From contig JAFWVQ010000026.1 in the NCBI GenBank assembly GCA_017523925.1, positions 1 through 64,000 of the forward strand: a stretch of 64,000 nt of DNA. The letters are read 5' to 3'. A program made the position numbers and the translations under genes. Positions 7,590 to 16,406 of this stretch are shown piece after piece; the first letter of the stretch is position 1; every line of letters starts with the position of its first letter. Source of the stretch: Clostridia bacterium. GTDB lineage: Bacteria > Bacillota > Clostridia > Christensenellales > CAG-138. The notes beneath the pieces are model-generated. The model had not been told where the DNA came from, ran no database searches, and saw nothing but the letters and a program-made list of their open reading frames with translations.

Positions 7590-7982
7590 ATGAACAATGG
7601 AGATTCAACACTCATCAAGGGTCTCAAAGCGAATGTTTTCGCCGCGATACTCTACTTCTTCGGCGCAGCCGTAAGCCTGCTCAGCGGTTTCGGCGGATGG
7701 CTCGGCTTCATCCTGCTCGTTTTCGCCGCCGCGCTGTTTTTCATCGAGGGCAATCCCTTCGTGCGCAGAGCCTGCTTCACGCTGCTGCTGCTGAACGTGC
7801 TCACGCTCGTTTCATGGCTGCTTTTTAGAGTGACCCTTCCCTGGAACTTCTTCAAGGTCATCAACTGGATCATCGACTGCGCCGTTGCCGTGTTCCTCGT
7901 TTTCAGCGGCCTTTGCGCGCTGAACGGGAAGAAGGTTGACATCCCCTTCCTTGCAGGCTTTATCGATTCCGTCTGCAAATAA
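7590..7982 (+). CDS. Membrane protein with four predicted helices
   Basis: A 130-residue protein, almost entirely hydrophobic, with segments such as AAILYFFGAAVSLLSGF, FILLVFAAALFFIEG, ACFTLLLLNVLTLVSWLLF and IIDCAVAVFLVFSGLCAL. The start at 7590 was chosen because GGAGG lies nine bases upstream; a longer reading from a GTG at 7560 would swallow that site. No family was recognised. The zinc-ribbon gene at 8067 follows 84 bases downstream on the same strand. Confidence 0.75.
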   Translation: MNNGDSTLIKGLKANVFAAILYFFGAAVSLLSGFGGWLGFILLVFAAALFFIEGNPFVRRACFTLLLLNVLTLVSWLLFRVTLPWNFFKVINWIIDCAVAVFLVFSGLCALNGKKVDIPFLAGFIDSVCK

Positions 7983-8066
7983 CAAACATCCAAGAAGCGC
8001 GGGAGCGCAGACGCTTTTCGCGCATACCATCGAAATGCACACAAACTGTTTATGGAGGTAAATGAA

Positions 8067-8483
8067 ATGGCATTTTTTGACAAACTCACCAGTATGACCA
8101 AGGATCTGACCGATTCCGCCAAGCTTTCGCTCAAGCTTGCCGAGGAAAAGCGCAAGCTGCCCGAGCTTTATGAGCGCCTCGGACAGTTCGTGTTTACCCG
8201 TTATGAGATGGGCGAGCCCACCGACGAAGCATACTCCCAGGTGATCAACGCGATCCTCGCGGTTAAGGAGAATATCCGCTCCATCGGCGACGAGATCGAG
8301 GGCATCCGCAGCTACGTTGAGAAGAAGAGCGTTTGCCCGATGTGCGGCGCCGTCAACACCAACAGCAGCGTTTGCGTTATCTGCGGCTCCGATATCCCCG
8401 AGACCGCCGAGGAAGCCTGCGGCTGTGACTGCGGCTGTGAGGACGAGGGCTGCGGCTGCGATAACGAGAACTGCGATAAATAA
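8067..8483 (+). CDS. Zinc-ribbon protein with helical N-terminus and Cys-rich tail
   Basis: A 138-residue cytoplasmic protein. Residues 1-90 are charged and predicted helical (KLSLKLAEEKRKLPELYERL, AILAVKENIRSIGDEIEGI). A two-knuckle zinc ribbon follows (CPMCGAVNTNSSVCVICG), then an unusual acidic cysteine run (ACGCDCGCEDEGCGCDNENC) that could bind several metal ions. The start at 8067 is preceded by GGAGG; the in-frame ATG at 8052 is part of that site. Function is unknown. It is followed by a strong terminator at 8571-8603. Confidence 0.8.
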   Translation: MAFFDKLTSMTKDLTDSAKLSLKLAEEKRKLPELYERLGQFVFTRYEMGEPTDEAYSQVINAILAVKENIRSIGDEIEGIRSYVEKKSVCPMCGAVNTNSSVCVICGSDIPETAEEACGCDCGCEDEGCGCDNENCDK

Positions 8484-8570
8484 CGCATCTGCGCGATAAT
8501 GCGGCGCGATGCGCCAAGCCGATCGAAGAAGCTTGGCATAAGCGTTGCGGAAGCACCCCCCAACGAACGC

Positions 8571-8603
8571 AAAACCCCCGATGCCCTGTGGCTCGGGGGT
8601 TTT
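8571..8603. terminator. Bidirectional terminator between convergent genes
   Basis: A perfect 11-bp stem, AAAACCCCCGA / TCGGGGGTTTT, with an 11-12 base loop. The A and T flanks let it serve both the plus-strand gene ending at 8483 and the minus-strand glycosyltransferase ending at 8673. Confidence 0.85.
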
Positions 8604-8672
8604 CATATGCGCCGGGTGCGCATAGTTCGGTCATTATTGCTTATTATCCGCGCATTCGCCGGCAGCCTTGTT

Positions 8673-10007
8673 TTATTCGGCTGTTTCGACAGTTTCGGCG
8701 GCAGCTTCGGTATTCTCTTCGCTTTCCTTCTTTTTCTTCTTATCCCGCTTCTTGCTCTTACCGATATTCTCGATCTCATCGATCGTCACTTCGCTCTCAT
8801 GCTTGATCTGCTTCCAGCCGACGTTCATGAACAGCGAGAGGATGGTTATGGGCAGGTAGGTTGCCATATAAAGCGGGAAGATGATGACGGTGAGGATCTT
8901 GAAGTACCAAGGGGCCTTGATCTTCTTCCACTCGGTGAAGGTGGTGATCGCGCCGACGGCGAACATAGTGAAGTAGCCCGTTATCAGCAGCCCCGAGAAG
9001 GAGCGGATGACCGTCAGATAGTCCATCCTGCCGGTGAAGAAGCTGATGAAGAGACCGATCACGAACACGAACTGGCCGATGATGCTGATGATGTATGCGG
9101 GAGAAAGGTTCATCAGCATATCGAAGCAGGTGAAGCTTCCCTTCAGCATCTTTTTGAAGAGCTTTCCGCCATACCTCAGCAGAAGCTGGAAATAGCCCTT
9201 GCACCAGCGCATGCGCTGATTCCATGAGGTTTTGAACTTCACGGGCTGCTCGTCGTAAACGATCGCATTGCGGCAGTAGCCGATCTTCTCGTCGCTCAGC
9301 GCGCACTCGACCGTGAACTGGATATCCTCGATCAGGATATGGTAATGCCAGCCGCCTATCTTATCAAGATAGGACTTTTTGATCATAAAGCCGGTTCCCG
9401 ATACGGCGCAGCCGGAGTCGATGGTCATCCTCGCGTGGTTGAGATATTTGCTTTCGCGCAGGAACCAGAGGCCGCTGCAGGCGGCAATAAAGCTATCCGA
9501 ATAATTTTTGGTGTTGCGGTAGCAGGTGGATACGTTGTAGCCAAGCGCAAGCATATCGTTCATCGAGGAAAGGAATTCCCTATCCACGATATTATCCGCA
9601 TCGAAGATCACGAAGGCATCCGCAAAATCGGGATCGTCCTCTTTGATCCTTTCGAAAAGGAACTCGAGCGCATAGCCCTTGCCGATATCCTTTTTATTGA
9701 AGCGCTCGTAGACCGTCGCCCCCGCTTTGCGCGCAGTTTCGGCGGTGCTGTCGGTGCAGTTATCCGCCGCAACGAACACCTTTATCAGCTCGGCGGGATA
9801 GTTCTGAGCCAATATGCTCTTGATACAGTTTGCGATGACCTTCTCCTCGTTTCGGGCGCAGATAAGGATCGCGAACCTGTTTTTGGTTTCGCTTTTGGGG
9901 ATCTTTTTCCTTCCGAGCAGCGCTATTACGATATAGATGTACTGATACAGATAGCACAGCGTGAATATGGTGAAAAGGATCTGAACGAAAGTATCTATGA
10001 ACTGCAT
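8673..10007 (-). CDS. Membrane-bound family 2 glycosyltransferase
   Basis: A 444-residue processive-type GT2 enzyme. One membrane helix lies at about 8-30. The catalytic domain follows, with the nucleotide-sugar-binding start FAILICARNEE (about 45-55), DADN (136-139, DxD-type metal site), IED (226-228, general base region) and QRMRW (264-268, the acceptor-binding QxxRW motif). Three or four helices follow at about 290-400, and the tail is a highly charged Lys/Glu-rich cytoplasmic stretch (KKRDKKKKKESEEN). This layout matches synthases that make and export beta-linked glycans (cellulose, poly-GlcNAc or similar). No partner genes for a known polymer are adjacent. The L,D-transpeptidase gene lies 130 bases upstream on the same strand. 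Confidence 0.88.
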   Translation of the reverse strand: MQFIDTFVQILFTIFTLCYLYQYIYIVIALLGRKKIPKSETKNRFAILICARNEEKVIANCIKSILAQNYPAELIKVFVAADNCTDSTAETARKAGATVYERFNKKDIGKGYALEFLFERIKEDDPDFADAFVIFDADNIVDREFLSSMNDMLALGYNVSTCYRNTKNYSDSFIAACSGLWFLRESKYLNHARMTIDSGCAVSGTGFMIKKSYLDKIGGWHYHILIEDIQFTVECALSDEKIGYCRNAIVYDEQPVKFKTSWNQRMRWCKGYFQLLLRYGGKLFKKMLKGSFTCFDMLMNLSPAYIISIIGQFVFVIGLFISFFTGRMDYLTVIRSFSGLLITGYFTMFAVGAITTFTEWKKIKAPWYFKILTVIIFPLYMATYLPITILSLFMNVGWKQIKHESEVTIDEIENIGKSKKRDKKKKKESEENTEAAAETVETAE

Positions 10008-10137
10008 TTGGTCCCCCTATGCATTTACCTTCCTATCGGGCAAACGCCGTTTTTCATAAATCGGAGGCGGTCAGGATCGGGCCGCCTCCGCCGGTACTAT
10101 TCTGCTGTATGGGGTAATCGATACGCAAGAAAGCGCA

Positions 10138-11697
10138 TCAGGCCGCAAGAGCGATATTGCCGGCCGAATCCGGGGGCATGGTCGGCTCCTCGGGCGGCTG
10201 CGTTGGCTCATCGGTGGGCTTGGGCTCCGGAGTCACGAAAATCGGCGCGGTGGGCGGGGGCGTGGGCTCCGGGGAGGGCTCGGGAGTATCCGTGGGCTCG
10301 GGAGTATCCGTGGGCTTGGGAGTATCCGTGGGCTTGGGAGTATCCGTGGGTGCGGGCGTGTCGGTCACGTCCGGCGTGGGCTCGGGAGAATCCGAAGGAA
10401 CGGGAGTATTCGTGGGCGCGGGAGTATCCGTCGGCACGGGAGTGGGCGAGAGCTCCGGCGTGGGCGTGGGCTGCTCCGGCCAGTTGATCGAGCCGTCCCA
10501 CAGGCCGTTCGCCATGGCGTATTCGTAATCCGCCTGAGCTATCTGCGAGCGGATGGTGTAGCCCGGCTTATACTGATCGCCCCAGGGATTCGCGCGATCG
10601 GGGTCGGTGGGATCCCAGTAGCGGCGGATGTCGTTCTCGCTGAGACGCATGGGCGTGGGCTGGCCGAGGGGGCCGGCGCTGTTTGAATCGGAATAGATAA
10701 CGACGGTCGTGCCGAGGGGGCAGTTGTCGTAGATCCACTTGGCGTCGTTGCAGGGAAGGCGGATGCAGCCTGCAGAAGCAAGACGGCCGAGCTTGTTGTA
10801 GTAGGTGTACTTGAGGTCGTATTTATGCCTCGTGGTGTACGGAACGGAATGGAACAGCACGCCGCCGACGATGCGGGTGCAGTACTGCCCGTAGCAGGGA
10901 CCCATGAGGGTGTGCCAGCTGTATCGGTTCATGGTGTTGAAGATGCCGAGCGGAGTGTCGTTTCCGGCGGAGCAGACCATGGACAGATAGGGGCGCGTGT
11001 ACTTGCCTTCTTCATCGACGCAGTACACTGTAACGGTGTTCTTGTACTGAGCCTTATTTATCGTGATCAGGTAGGGGTAGCCCCTGCGAGCCCTGATATC
11101 GAGCTGTTCGTAGCCCGGGGTCCCCGCAAGCGCGGCCATGAAACGCTTGCCCGCCTCTGCGTATGCTATCTCGGTTGGATCGGTGGGATACGGATGACCC
11201 GAGGGCATCGGCGCCTGGGTGGGCGTGGGCTTCGGAGTCGGGGTCGGGGTGGGCGTGGGCTTCGGAGTTGCCGTGGGAGCGCCTGTCACAGTGTTGGCGG
11301 GGGTCTCGTTTGCACCCGTCGGAGCTGCACTCGCGCTCACCGGATCATTATTCGAACCGGGCTCGGTCGCCGGCGCGTCCGTTTCGGGAAGGTTCGATTC
11401 CGGGGGAAGCACGGGGCCTTCTATATTGGGATCGTCGGTCCGCTGCTCGGTCGGGATCGGTTCGTCCGTATCATGAGCCGGTGACGGCTCATCGGTCACG
11501 ACTTCACCGGTTTGAGTGGGCTGAGCATCGTCCGAACCGGAGGGCTGCAGCGACGCCTGGCTCTGACCCTGCTGCGCGGAGGACTCCACTTCGATGGGAG
11601 TGCCGCCCGGGAGAGGGTCGTCTCCTCTTATCAACTGGCAGGAAGCCGCCGCCAGAAGCATGGTTACGATCAGTATCAGGCCGATTATTTTTCTCAT
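10138..11697 (-). CDS. L,D-transpeptidase (YkuD) lipoprotein with long Pro/Thr-rich linkers
   Basis: A 519-residue exported enzyme expected to cross-link peptidoglycan stems by 3-3 bonds or attach proteins to them. It has a lipoprotein-type signal (MLLAAASC at about 13-20), a Ser/Thr/Pro-rich linker to about residue 175, the YkuD domain (about 195-340) and a C-terminal run of TPAPTDTPKPTD-type repeats. The catalytic motif reads SAGCIRL, Cys at about 308. The usual family form is SHGCIRL, so His is replaced by Ala; the upstream His in GGVLFHSVPY is present. Both proline-rich segments may span the thick wall. A promoter lies at 11793-11821. Its substrate preference is not deducible. Confidence 0.87.
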   Translation of the reverse strand: MRKIIGLILIVTMLLAAASCQLIRGDDPLPGGTPIEVESSAQQGQSQASLQPSGSDDAQPTQTGEVVTDEPSPAHDTDEPIPTEQRTDDPNIEGPVLPPESNLPETDAPATEPGSNNDPVSASAAPTGANETPANTVTGAPTATPKPTPTPTPTPKPTPTQAPMPSGHPYPTDPTEIAYAEAGKRFMAALAGTPGYEQLDIRARRGYPYLITINKAQYKNTVTVYCVDEEGKYTRPYLSMVCSAGNDTPLGIFNTMNRYSWHTLMGPCYGQYCTRIVGGVLFHSVPYTTRHKYDLKYTYYNKLGRLASAGCIRLPCNDAKWIYDNCPLGTTVVIYSDSNSAGPLGQPTPMRLSENDIRRYWDPTDPDRANPWGDQYKPGYTIRSQIAQADYEYAMANGLWDGSINWPEQPTPTPELSPTPVPTDTPAPTNTPVPSDSPEPTPDVTDTPAPTDTPKPTDTPKPTDTPEPTDTPEPSPEPTPPPTAPIFVTPEPKPTDEPTQPPEEPTMPPDSAGNIALAA

Positions 11698-11792
11698 TTT
11701 ATATCAGTCCCTCCATATATAAGAACCGGTTTCATTGCAAAGATATCGAGGCAGCCGCGCCCGCATCCGCGCGCGCAAAAAATGCCTTGTTA

Positions 11793-11821
11793 ATTGTAAT
11801 GTAAATCCCGCAAAATATCAA
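11793..11821 (-). promoter_or_regulatory. Promoter of the L,D-transpeptidase gene
   Basis: Minus-strand TTGATA (11816-11821), 17-base spacer, TACAAT (11793-11798). It gives a leader of roughly 90 bases before the ATG at 11697. Confidence 0.65.
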
Positions 11822-11996
11822 TAGGTAAAGCGGGTTAATTTTCGATATTATTCGGTTTTTTCGAAATTGCCCCATTCTGTTAATAATTGCGGTGCGCTCC
11901 GCTCCGGCTTATCCGCTCCCCTATCGTTGCGCCGGGCATTTAAGGCCGCTTGCTGCGGCGCTTCGGCGCGGTTTTTGCTTGTTTTCGCCGCAGGCT

Positions 11997-12025
11997 TTGC
12001 ATTATGCGTGCAACGGTGGTAAAAT
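11997..12025 (+). promoter_or_regulatory. Candidate promoter of the ABC exporter operon
   Basis: TTGCAT (11997-12002), 17-base spacer, TAAAAT (12020-12025). The rest of the 11698-12136 spacer holds only the divergent promoter at 11793 and GC-rich sequence with no gene. Confidence 0.5.
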
Positions 12026-12136
12026 ATAATGGCGGCAGGGTCTGCGGCGGTTTTTTTGACGAACGGTTTTTCCCGTCAGTTTTGCCGACCGCCTTCCCCG
12101 CCCCGCGCACAAACAAACCCCAACGGAGCAGACGAA

Positions 12137-13954
12137 ATGTCCGACAATACCAACAAACCCGCAGCAAGCAAGCACGGCTTCCACACGATCCTTCCTTGCG
12201 CGAAGGGCTATATACTGCCCACCCTGCTTACGCCCCTGCTGATGATATGCGAGGTGGCGATGGAGGTATTCATCCCGCTGCTTATGGCGGCGATAGTGGA
12301 CGGCGGATTGTACCGCAAGCCCGATTTTCAGCTCCGCGCGCTGTTCTCAGCCGAGCTGATAGCCGACAGCACGCGCTTCATACTCACGCTCGGCGCTCTG
12401 ATGATCGCCGCGGCGCTGCTTTCGCTCGCCTTCGGCATGCTCGGCGCAAGAACGGCGGCCGTGGCCGCGATGGGCTTTTCAAAGAACCTTCGACACTCCA
12501 TCTTCGAAAGGATACAGGCCTTCTCATTCAAGAATACGGATAAGTTCTCCACACCCTCCCTCGTTATGCGCGCAACGACGGACGTAAACAACGTTCAAAA
12601 CCTGTATATGCAGTCGATCCGCGTATTCGTTCGCGCACCCGTGATGATGGTGCTTGCGGCGATCATGGCCTTCCGCATCGACTCGAAGCTCTCGCTGATC
12701 TTCGTGCTCTGCCTGCCCGTGCTGGTGACGGTGCTGATCGCATTCACGCTCATCGGCAGGCCGCGCTTTCGGATCTTTCTTAAAAAGTACGACGAGCTGA
12801 CCGCCTCGGTGCAGGAGGATCTGACGGCGATCCGCGTTGTCAAGAGCTACGTGCGCGAGGAATACGAAAAAAAGCGCTTCAACGCCTCTGCGGAGGACCT
12901 AAAGCGCGCACATATGCGCGCCGAGCGCCTCTTTGCCTTGACAAACCCGCTTCAGCTCGGCGTTATGTGGACCTGCTCGATAATACTGCTGCTGCTCGGC
13001 GGCGACAAGGTGCTCGGGGGCAGGCTGAACACAGGCGAGCTTGTGAGCATGCTGACCTACACGAACCAGGTCATCGGCGCGCTTGCGATGTGCGCGGCGA
13101 TAATCGTTATCGTTACGATGACGCGCGAATCGGTCGTCAGGATCACCGAGGTGCTTTCGGAAGTGCCGGACATCGCGGAGGTCGAAAGCGAGCTCAAGGT
13201 CGAAAGCGGCGAGATCGAATTTCGGGACGTTTGCTTCAGCTATACGGGGTCCGAGGATAATCTGACGCTGCGAAATATAGATCTGCATATAAGATCGGGC
13301 GAAACGATCGGCATAATCGGCGGCACCGGCGAGGGCAAGAGCACGCTGGTGCAGCTTATCCCGCGCTTTTACGACGTTCTTTCGGGCGAGCTTCTGATCG
13401 GCGGACGGGATATAAAGGAGTATTCGCTGTATGAGCTCAGGGAGAGCGTTTCGATGGTGTTGCAGAAGAATATGCTGTTTTCCGGCACGATAAAGGATAA
13501 TCTGCGCTGGGGCGACCCGAATGCGAGCGACGAGGATATCGAGCGCGCCTGCCGGCTTGCCTGCGCGCATGATTTCGTTTCCGGCTTTCCGGACGGCTAC
13601 GACACCGAGCTCGGTCAGGGCGGCGTGAACGTTTCGGGCGGGCAGAAGCAGCGCCTATGCATCGCGCGCGCACTTTTGAAAAAGCCCAAGATACTTATTC
13701 TGGACGACTCAACGAGCGCGGTGGACTCGCGCACTGAGGAGAGCATCAGAAACGCCTTCCGCGAGTTCATACCCACGACAACGAAGCTGATAATCGCGCA
13801 GCGCATCTCCTCAATCATGGATGCCGACCGCATAATCGTGATGGACAAGGGCTGCATCTCCGACGTTGGCACACACGATGAGCTGATGGAGCGCAGCGAG
13901 ATCTACCGCGAGGTCTACACCTCTCAGCACAAGGAGGTGAAGGAGGATGAATAA
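12137..13954 (+). CDS. ABC exporter half-transporter, subunit with degenerate ATPase site
   Basis: A 605-residue half-transporter: six-helix membrane domain (about 20-320) and ATPase domain (about 355-600). Walker A is GGTGEGKST, the signature is VSGGQ, and Walker B reads ILILDDST. The catalytic Glu after the Walker B Asp is therefore replaced by Asp. That is typical of one subunit of heterodimeric exporters such as TM287/288, LmrCD or BmrCD. I chose the start at 12137 (MSDNTNKPAASK), nine bases after GGAG; an upstream in-frame start adds an unlikely Pro-rich leader. The gene overlaps the next subunit by eight bases. Substrate is unknown; drugs, lipids or peptides are exported by relatives. 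Confidence 0.9.
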   Translation: MSDNTNKPAASKHGFHTILPCAKGYILPTLLTPLLMICEVAMEVFIPLLMAAIVDGGLYRKPDFQLRALFSAELIADSTRFILTLGALMIAAALLSLAFGMLGARTAAVAAMGFSKNLRHSIFERIQAFSFKNTDKFSTPSLVMRATTDVNNVQNLYMQSIRVFVRAPVMMVLAAIMAFRIDSKLSLIFVLCLPVLVTVLIAFTLIGRPRFRIFLKKYDELTASVQEDLTAIRVVKSYVREEYEKKRFNASAEDLKRAHMRAERLFALTNPLQLGVMWTCSIILLLLGGDKVLGGRLNTGELVSMLTYTNQVIGALAMCAAIIVIVTMTRESVVRITEVLSEVPDIAEVESELKVESGEIEFRDVCFSYTGSEDNLTLRNIDLHIRSGETIGIIGGTGEGKSTLVQLIPRFYDVLSGELLIGGRDIKEYSLYELRESVSMVLQKNMLFSGTIKDNLRWGDPNASDEDIERACRLACAHDFVSGFPDGYDTELGQGGVNVSGGQKQRLCIARALLKKPKILILDDSTSAVDSRTEESIRNAFREFIPTTTKLIIAQRISSIMDADRIIVMDKGCISDVGTHDELMERSEIYREVYTSQHKEVKEDE

Positions 13955-15833
13955 GACCGCCGTCAGCAGCGAGCGCAGGATGAAGCGCATCAAGAAAACG
14001 CCGCTCTTCAAGGGTAAGGGCGCATCAAACAAGCCCGCGAGCCCGATCAAGACGCTTATGCGGCTTTTCAGCTATTACGGAAGCTGCCGTGCTCCGTTCA
14101 TCGCGGCCGTGATCGCGATACTGCTCTACTCCGCCTCCACCATCGCCGCAAGCTACATGATGCGGCCGCTCGTTGCGGTGCTCGAGGAAGCGAATATAAC
14201 CAAGGAAGCGGCGCACGCGAAATACCTTGCCCTGCTCATCGGCATGGCGGGGCTGTACGTGCTCGGCGTTATAACCAACTACATACTGAACTATCTCATG
14301 CTCAAATGCGCCGCAACGGTGCTATGCGATCTGAGAAAGGATATGTTTGAGCGGATGCAGGAGCTGCCCATCGGCTATTTCGACACGCATACGCACGGCG
14401 AGCTGATGAGCTATTATACGAACGATACGGACGCGCTTCGAGAATTGATGCATCACAGCATAACGCAGCTCATAATCTCCGTTACCTCGCTCGTTGGCGT
14501 GGTGGCGATGATGCTGATACTCTCCGTGCGGCTGTTTCTGATAGTTGCGGTGATGGGCGTTATCGTGTTTTTGACCGTCAAATACATCGGAAAGCGCAGC
14601 TCGAAAAACTTCGCGCGCCAGCAGAAGGCCGTGGCTGCGGTGAACGGCTATATCGAGGAGCTTATTGAGGGGCAGAAGGTCGTGAAGGCGTTCAACCACG
14701 AGGAAGCGGCCGTACGCGGATTTGACGAACGCAACGGCGAGCTCTGCTCCGCGGCAACGCGGGCAAGCACCTATGCGAACATTGTTGGCCCGATAATGAA
14801 CAATCTTTCGCACATCTTCTACTCCATCACCACCACGCTCGGCGTGGTCGGACTCGTTTCCACGGGCAGCGTGCTGATCGCGTTTTTGCAGTATATCCGC
14901 CAGTTTGCGGACAGGATGAGCCAGATCTCGCAGCAGTTCAACTTCGTTTTGCTCGCGCTTGCGGGCGCTGAGCGCATATTCGCGCTGATGGACACCCCCG
15001 CCGATATCGACGACGGCGACGTTACGATCGGCACGGGTGCGAACGGTGAAAGCTGTTGGCGCGTTCCGAGGGAGGACGGCGGGTTCGACGAAGTCCCCGT
15101 GAAGGGCATGATCGAGCTGCACGGCGTCAGCTTCAGCTACGACGGCAAGGTGGATGTTTTGAAGGACATTTCGCTCTACGCCAAGACCGCGCAGAAGATC
15201 GCGTTCGTGGGCTCCACGGGCGCCGGAAAGACGACGATAACAAACCTTATCAACCGCTTCTACGACATCTCCGAGGGCGAGATCACCTTCGACGGCATCG
15301 ACATACGCCGCATTCGGAAGGCCGATCTTCGCGGCACGCTCGGCATCGTGCTTCAGGACACGCATCTTTTCACCGGCACGGTGATGGAGAATATCCGCTA
15401 CGGAAGGGCGGACGCGACGGACGAGGAGTGCATAGAGGCGGCAAAGATCGCCAACGCGCATTATTTCATCAGCCATCTGCCCGAGGGGTATGATACCATG
15501 CTCGTTTCGGACGGCGCGAATCTTTCGCAGGGGCAGCGCCAGCTTATCTCCATCGCGAGGGCGGCGGTGTCCGACCCCGTTGTGCTGATACTCGACGAGG
15601 CCACGAGCTCCATCGACACGCGCACGGAGCTTCTTATCGAGCGCGGTATGGACAGCCTGATGCAGAATAGGACGGTGCTCGTTATCGCGCACAGGCTCTC
15701 CACGGTGCGCAACGCGGACGCGATAATGGTGCTTGAGCACGGCAGGATAATCGAGCGCGGCGACCATCACGAGCTGCTGAAGAAAAAGGGCAGGTATTAC
15801 GAGCTTTATACGGGAATGTTTGAGATGAGCTGA
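13947..15833 (+). CDS. ABC exporter half-transporter, subunit with intact catalytic Glu
   Basis: A 628-residue partner of the preceding protein. A basic N-terminal stretch is followed by a six-helix membrane domain (about 45-345) and an ATPase domain with Walker A GSTGAGKTT, signature LSQGQ and Walker B VLILDEATSSID. The Walker B Glu is present, but the signature has Gln in place of the usual Gly. Combined with the partner (VSGGQ plus Asp), this gives one consensus and one degenerate nucleotide site, as known for asymmetric heterodimeric exporters. Start ATG 13947 lies within the end of the upstream gene, preceded by AAGGAGG, so translation is coupled. Confidence 0.9.
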   Translation: MNKTAVSSERRMKRIKKTPLFKGKGASNKPASPIKTLMRLFSYYGSCRAPFIAAVIAILLYSASTIAASYMMRPLVAVLEEANITKEAAHAKYLALLIGMAGLYVLGVITNYILNYLMLKCAATVLCDLRKDMFERMQELPIGYFDTHTHGELMSYYTNDTDALRELMHHSITQLIISVTSLVGVVAMMLILSVRLFLIVAVMGVIVFLTVKYIGKRSSKNFARQQKAVAAVNGYIEELIEGQKVVKAFNHEEAAVRGFDERNGELCSAATRASTYANIVGPIMNNLSHIFYSITTTLGVVGLVSTGSVLIAFLQYIRQFADRMSQISQQFNFVLLALAGAERIFALMDTPADIDDGDVTIGTGANGESCWRVPREDGGFDEVPVKGMIELHGVSFSYDGKVDVLKDISLYAKTAQKIAFVGSTGAGKTTITNLINRFYDISEGEITFDGIDIRRIRKADLRGTLGIVLQDTHLFTGTVMENIRYGRADATDEECIEAAKIANAHYFISHLPEGYDTMLVSDGANLSQGQRQLISIARAAVSDPVVLILDEATSSIDTRTELLIERGMDSLMQNRTVLVIAHRLSTVRNADAIMVLEHGRIIERGDHHELLKKKGRYYELYTGMFEMS

Positions 15834-15889
15834 GTTCAAAGCAAACCGGTATGATAAACGATGATAGATCGGGATTTACGGAGGCGAGA

Positions 15890-16252
15890 ATGAAATACAA
15901 AGGAACGCTTATCGTTGTAAAGAATTGCGACCAAGCTCTGAAATTCTATCATGATATGTTTGGACTGAAGCTTATTCAGGATAACGGCGGCAATATGGAA
16001 TTGACAGAGGGATTGTACCTTCAGCAAGCCGAATATTGGGAAAGATTTACAGGCAGGAGCGTAATTCCGAGAAGCAACAGTTCTGAACTGTATTTTGAAG
16101 AGGCCGATATAGAAGCTTTCGTCGAGAAGCTTCAAAAGCTGTATCCGAAAACCGAATTTGTAAATCGACTTATGACACACAGTTGGGGGCAGCGGGTCGT
16201 CAGATTTTATGATCCGGACGGAAATTTGATCGAAGTTGGGACTCCGGTGTAA
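15890..16252 (+). CDS. VOC-family (glyoxalase/bleomycin-resistance fold) protein
   Basis: A 120-residue single-domain protein of the vicinal-oxygen-chelate fold. It shows the usual opening (VVKNCDQALKFYHDMFGLKL) and the closing VVRFYDPDGNLIEVG with the metal-ligand Glu. Members are glyoxalases, dioxygenases or antibiotic-binding proteins; the role here is not predictable. The start at 15890 follows GGAGG by five bases; the upstream in-frame ATG at 15851 has no such site. It lies about 56 bases after the ABC exporter and is more AT-rich than its neighbours, which hints at a separate origin. Confidence 0.8.
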   Translation: MKYKGTLIVVKNCDQALKFYHDMFGLKLIQDNGGNMELTEGLYLQQAEYWERFTGRSVIPRSNSSELYFEEADIEAFVEKLQKLYPKTEFVNRLMTHSWGQRVVRFYDPDGNLIEVGTPV

Positions 16253-16336
16253 CGGCGAATGGTATTGCCGCCTCACCGCCTCACCGCTTAAGCTCATTGA
16301 AACCCCGCCGCTATGAGGGAGATTACGGAGTACAAC

Positions 16337-16368
16337 AAAGCGGGGCAGCCGATCGGCTGCCCCGCTTT
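16337..16368. terminator. Perfect palindromic bidirectional terminator
   Basis: A 32-base perfect palindrome, AAAGCGGGGCAGCCGA and its exact complement. It lies between the convergent genes ending at 16252 (plus) and 16407 (minus) and can end transcripts from both sides. Confidence 0.8.
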
Positions 16369-16406
16369 ATTGCTCTATTATCGTTATTTACTTATTTGCC
16401 GCCTTC

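Noticed and set aside
10220..10460. CRISPR-like direct repeats (GGGAGTATCCGTGGGC units)
   Set aside because: The units are in frame and encode TPKPTDTPEPTD-type linker repeats; there are no unique spacers of constant length and no cas genes.
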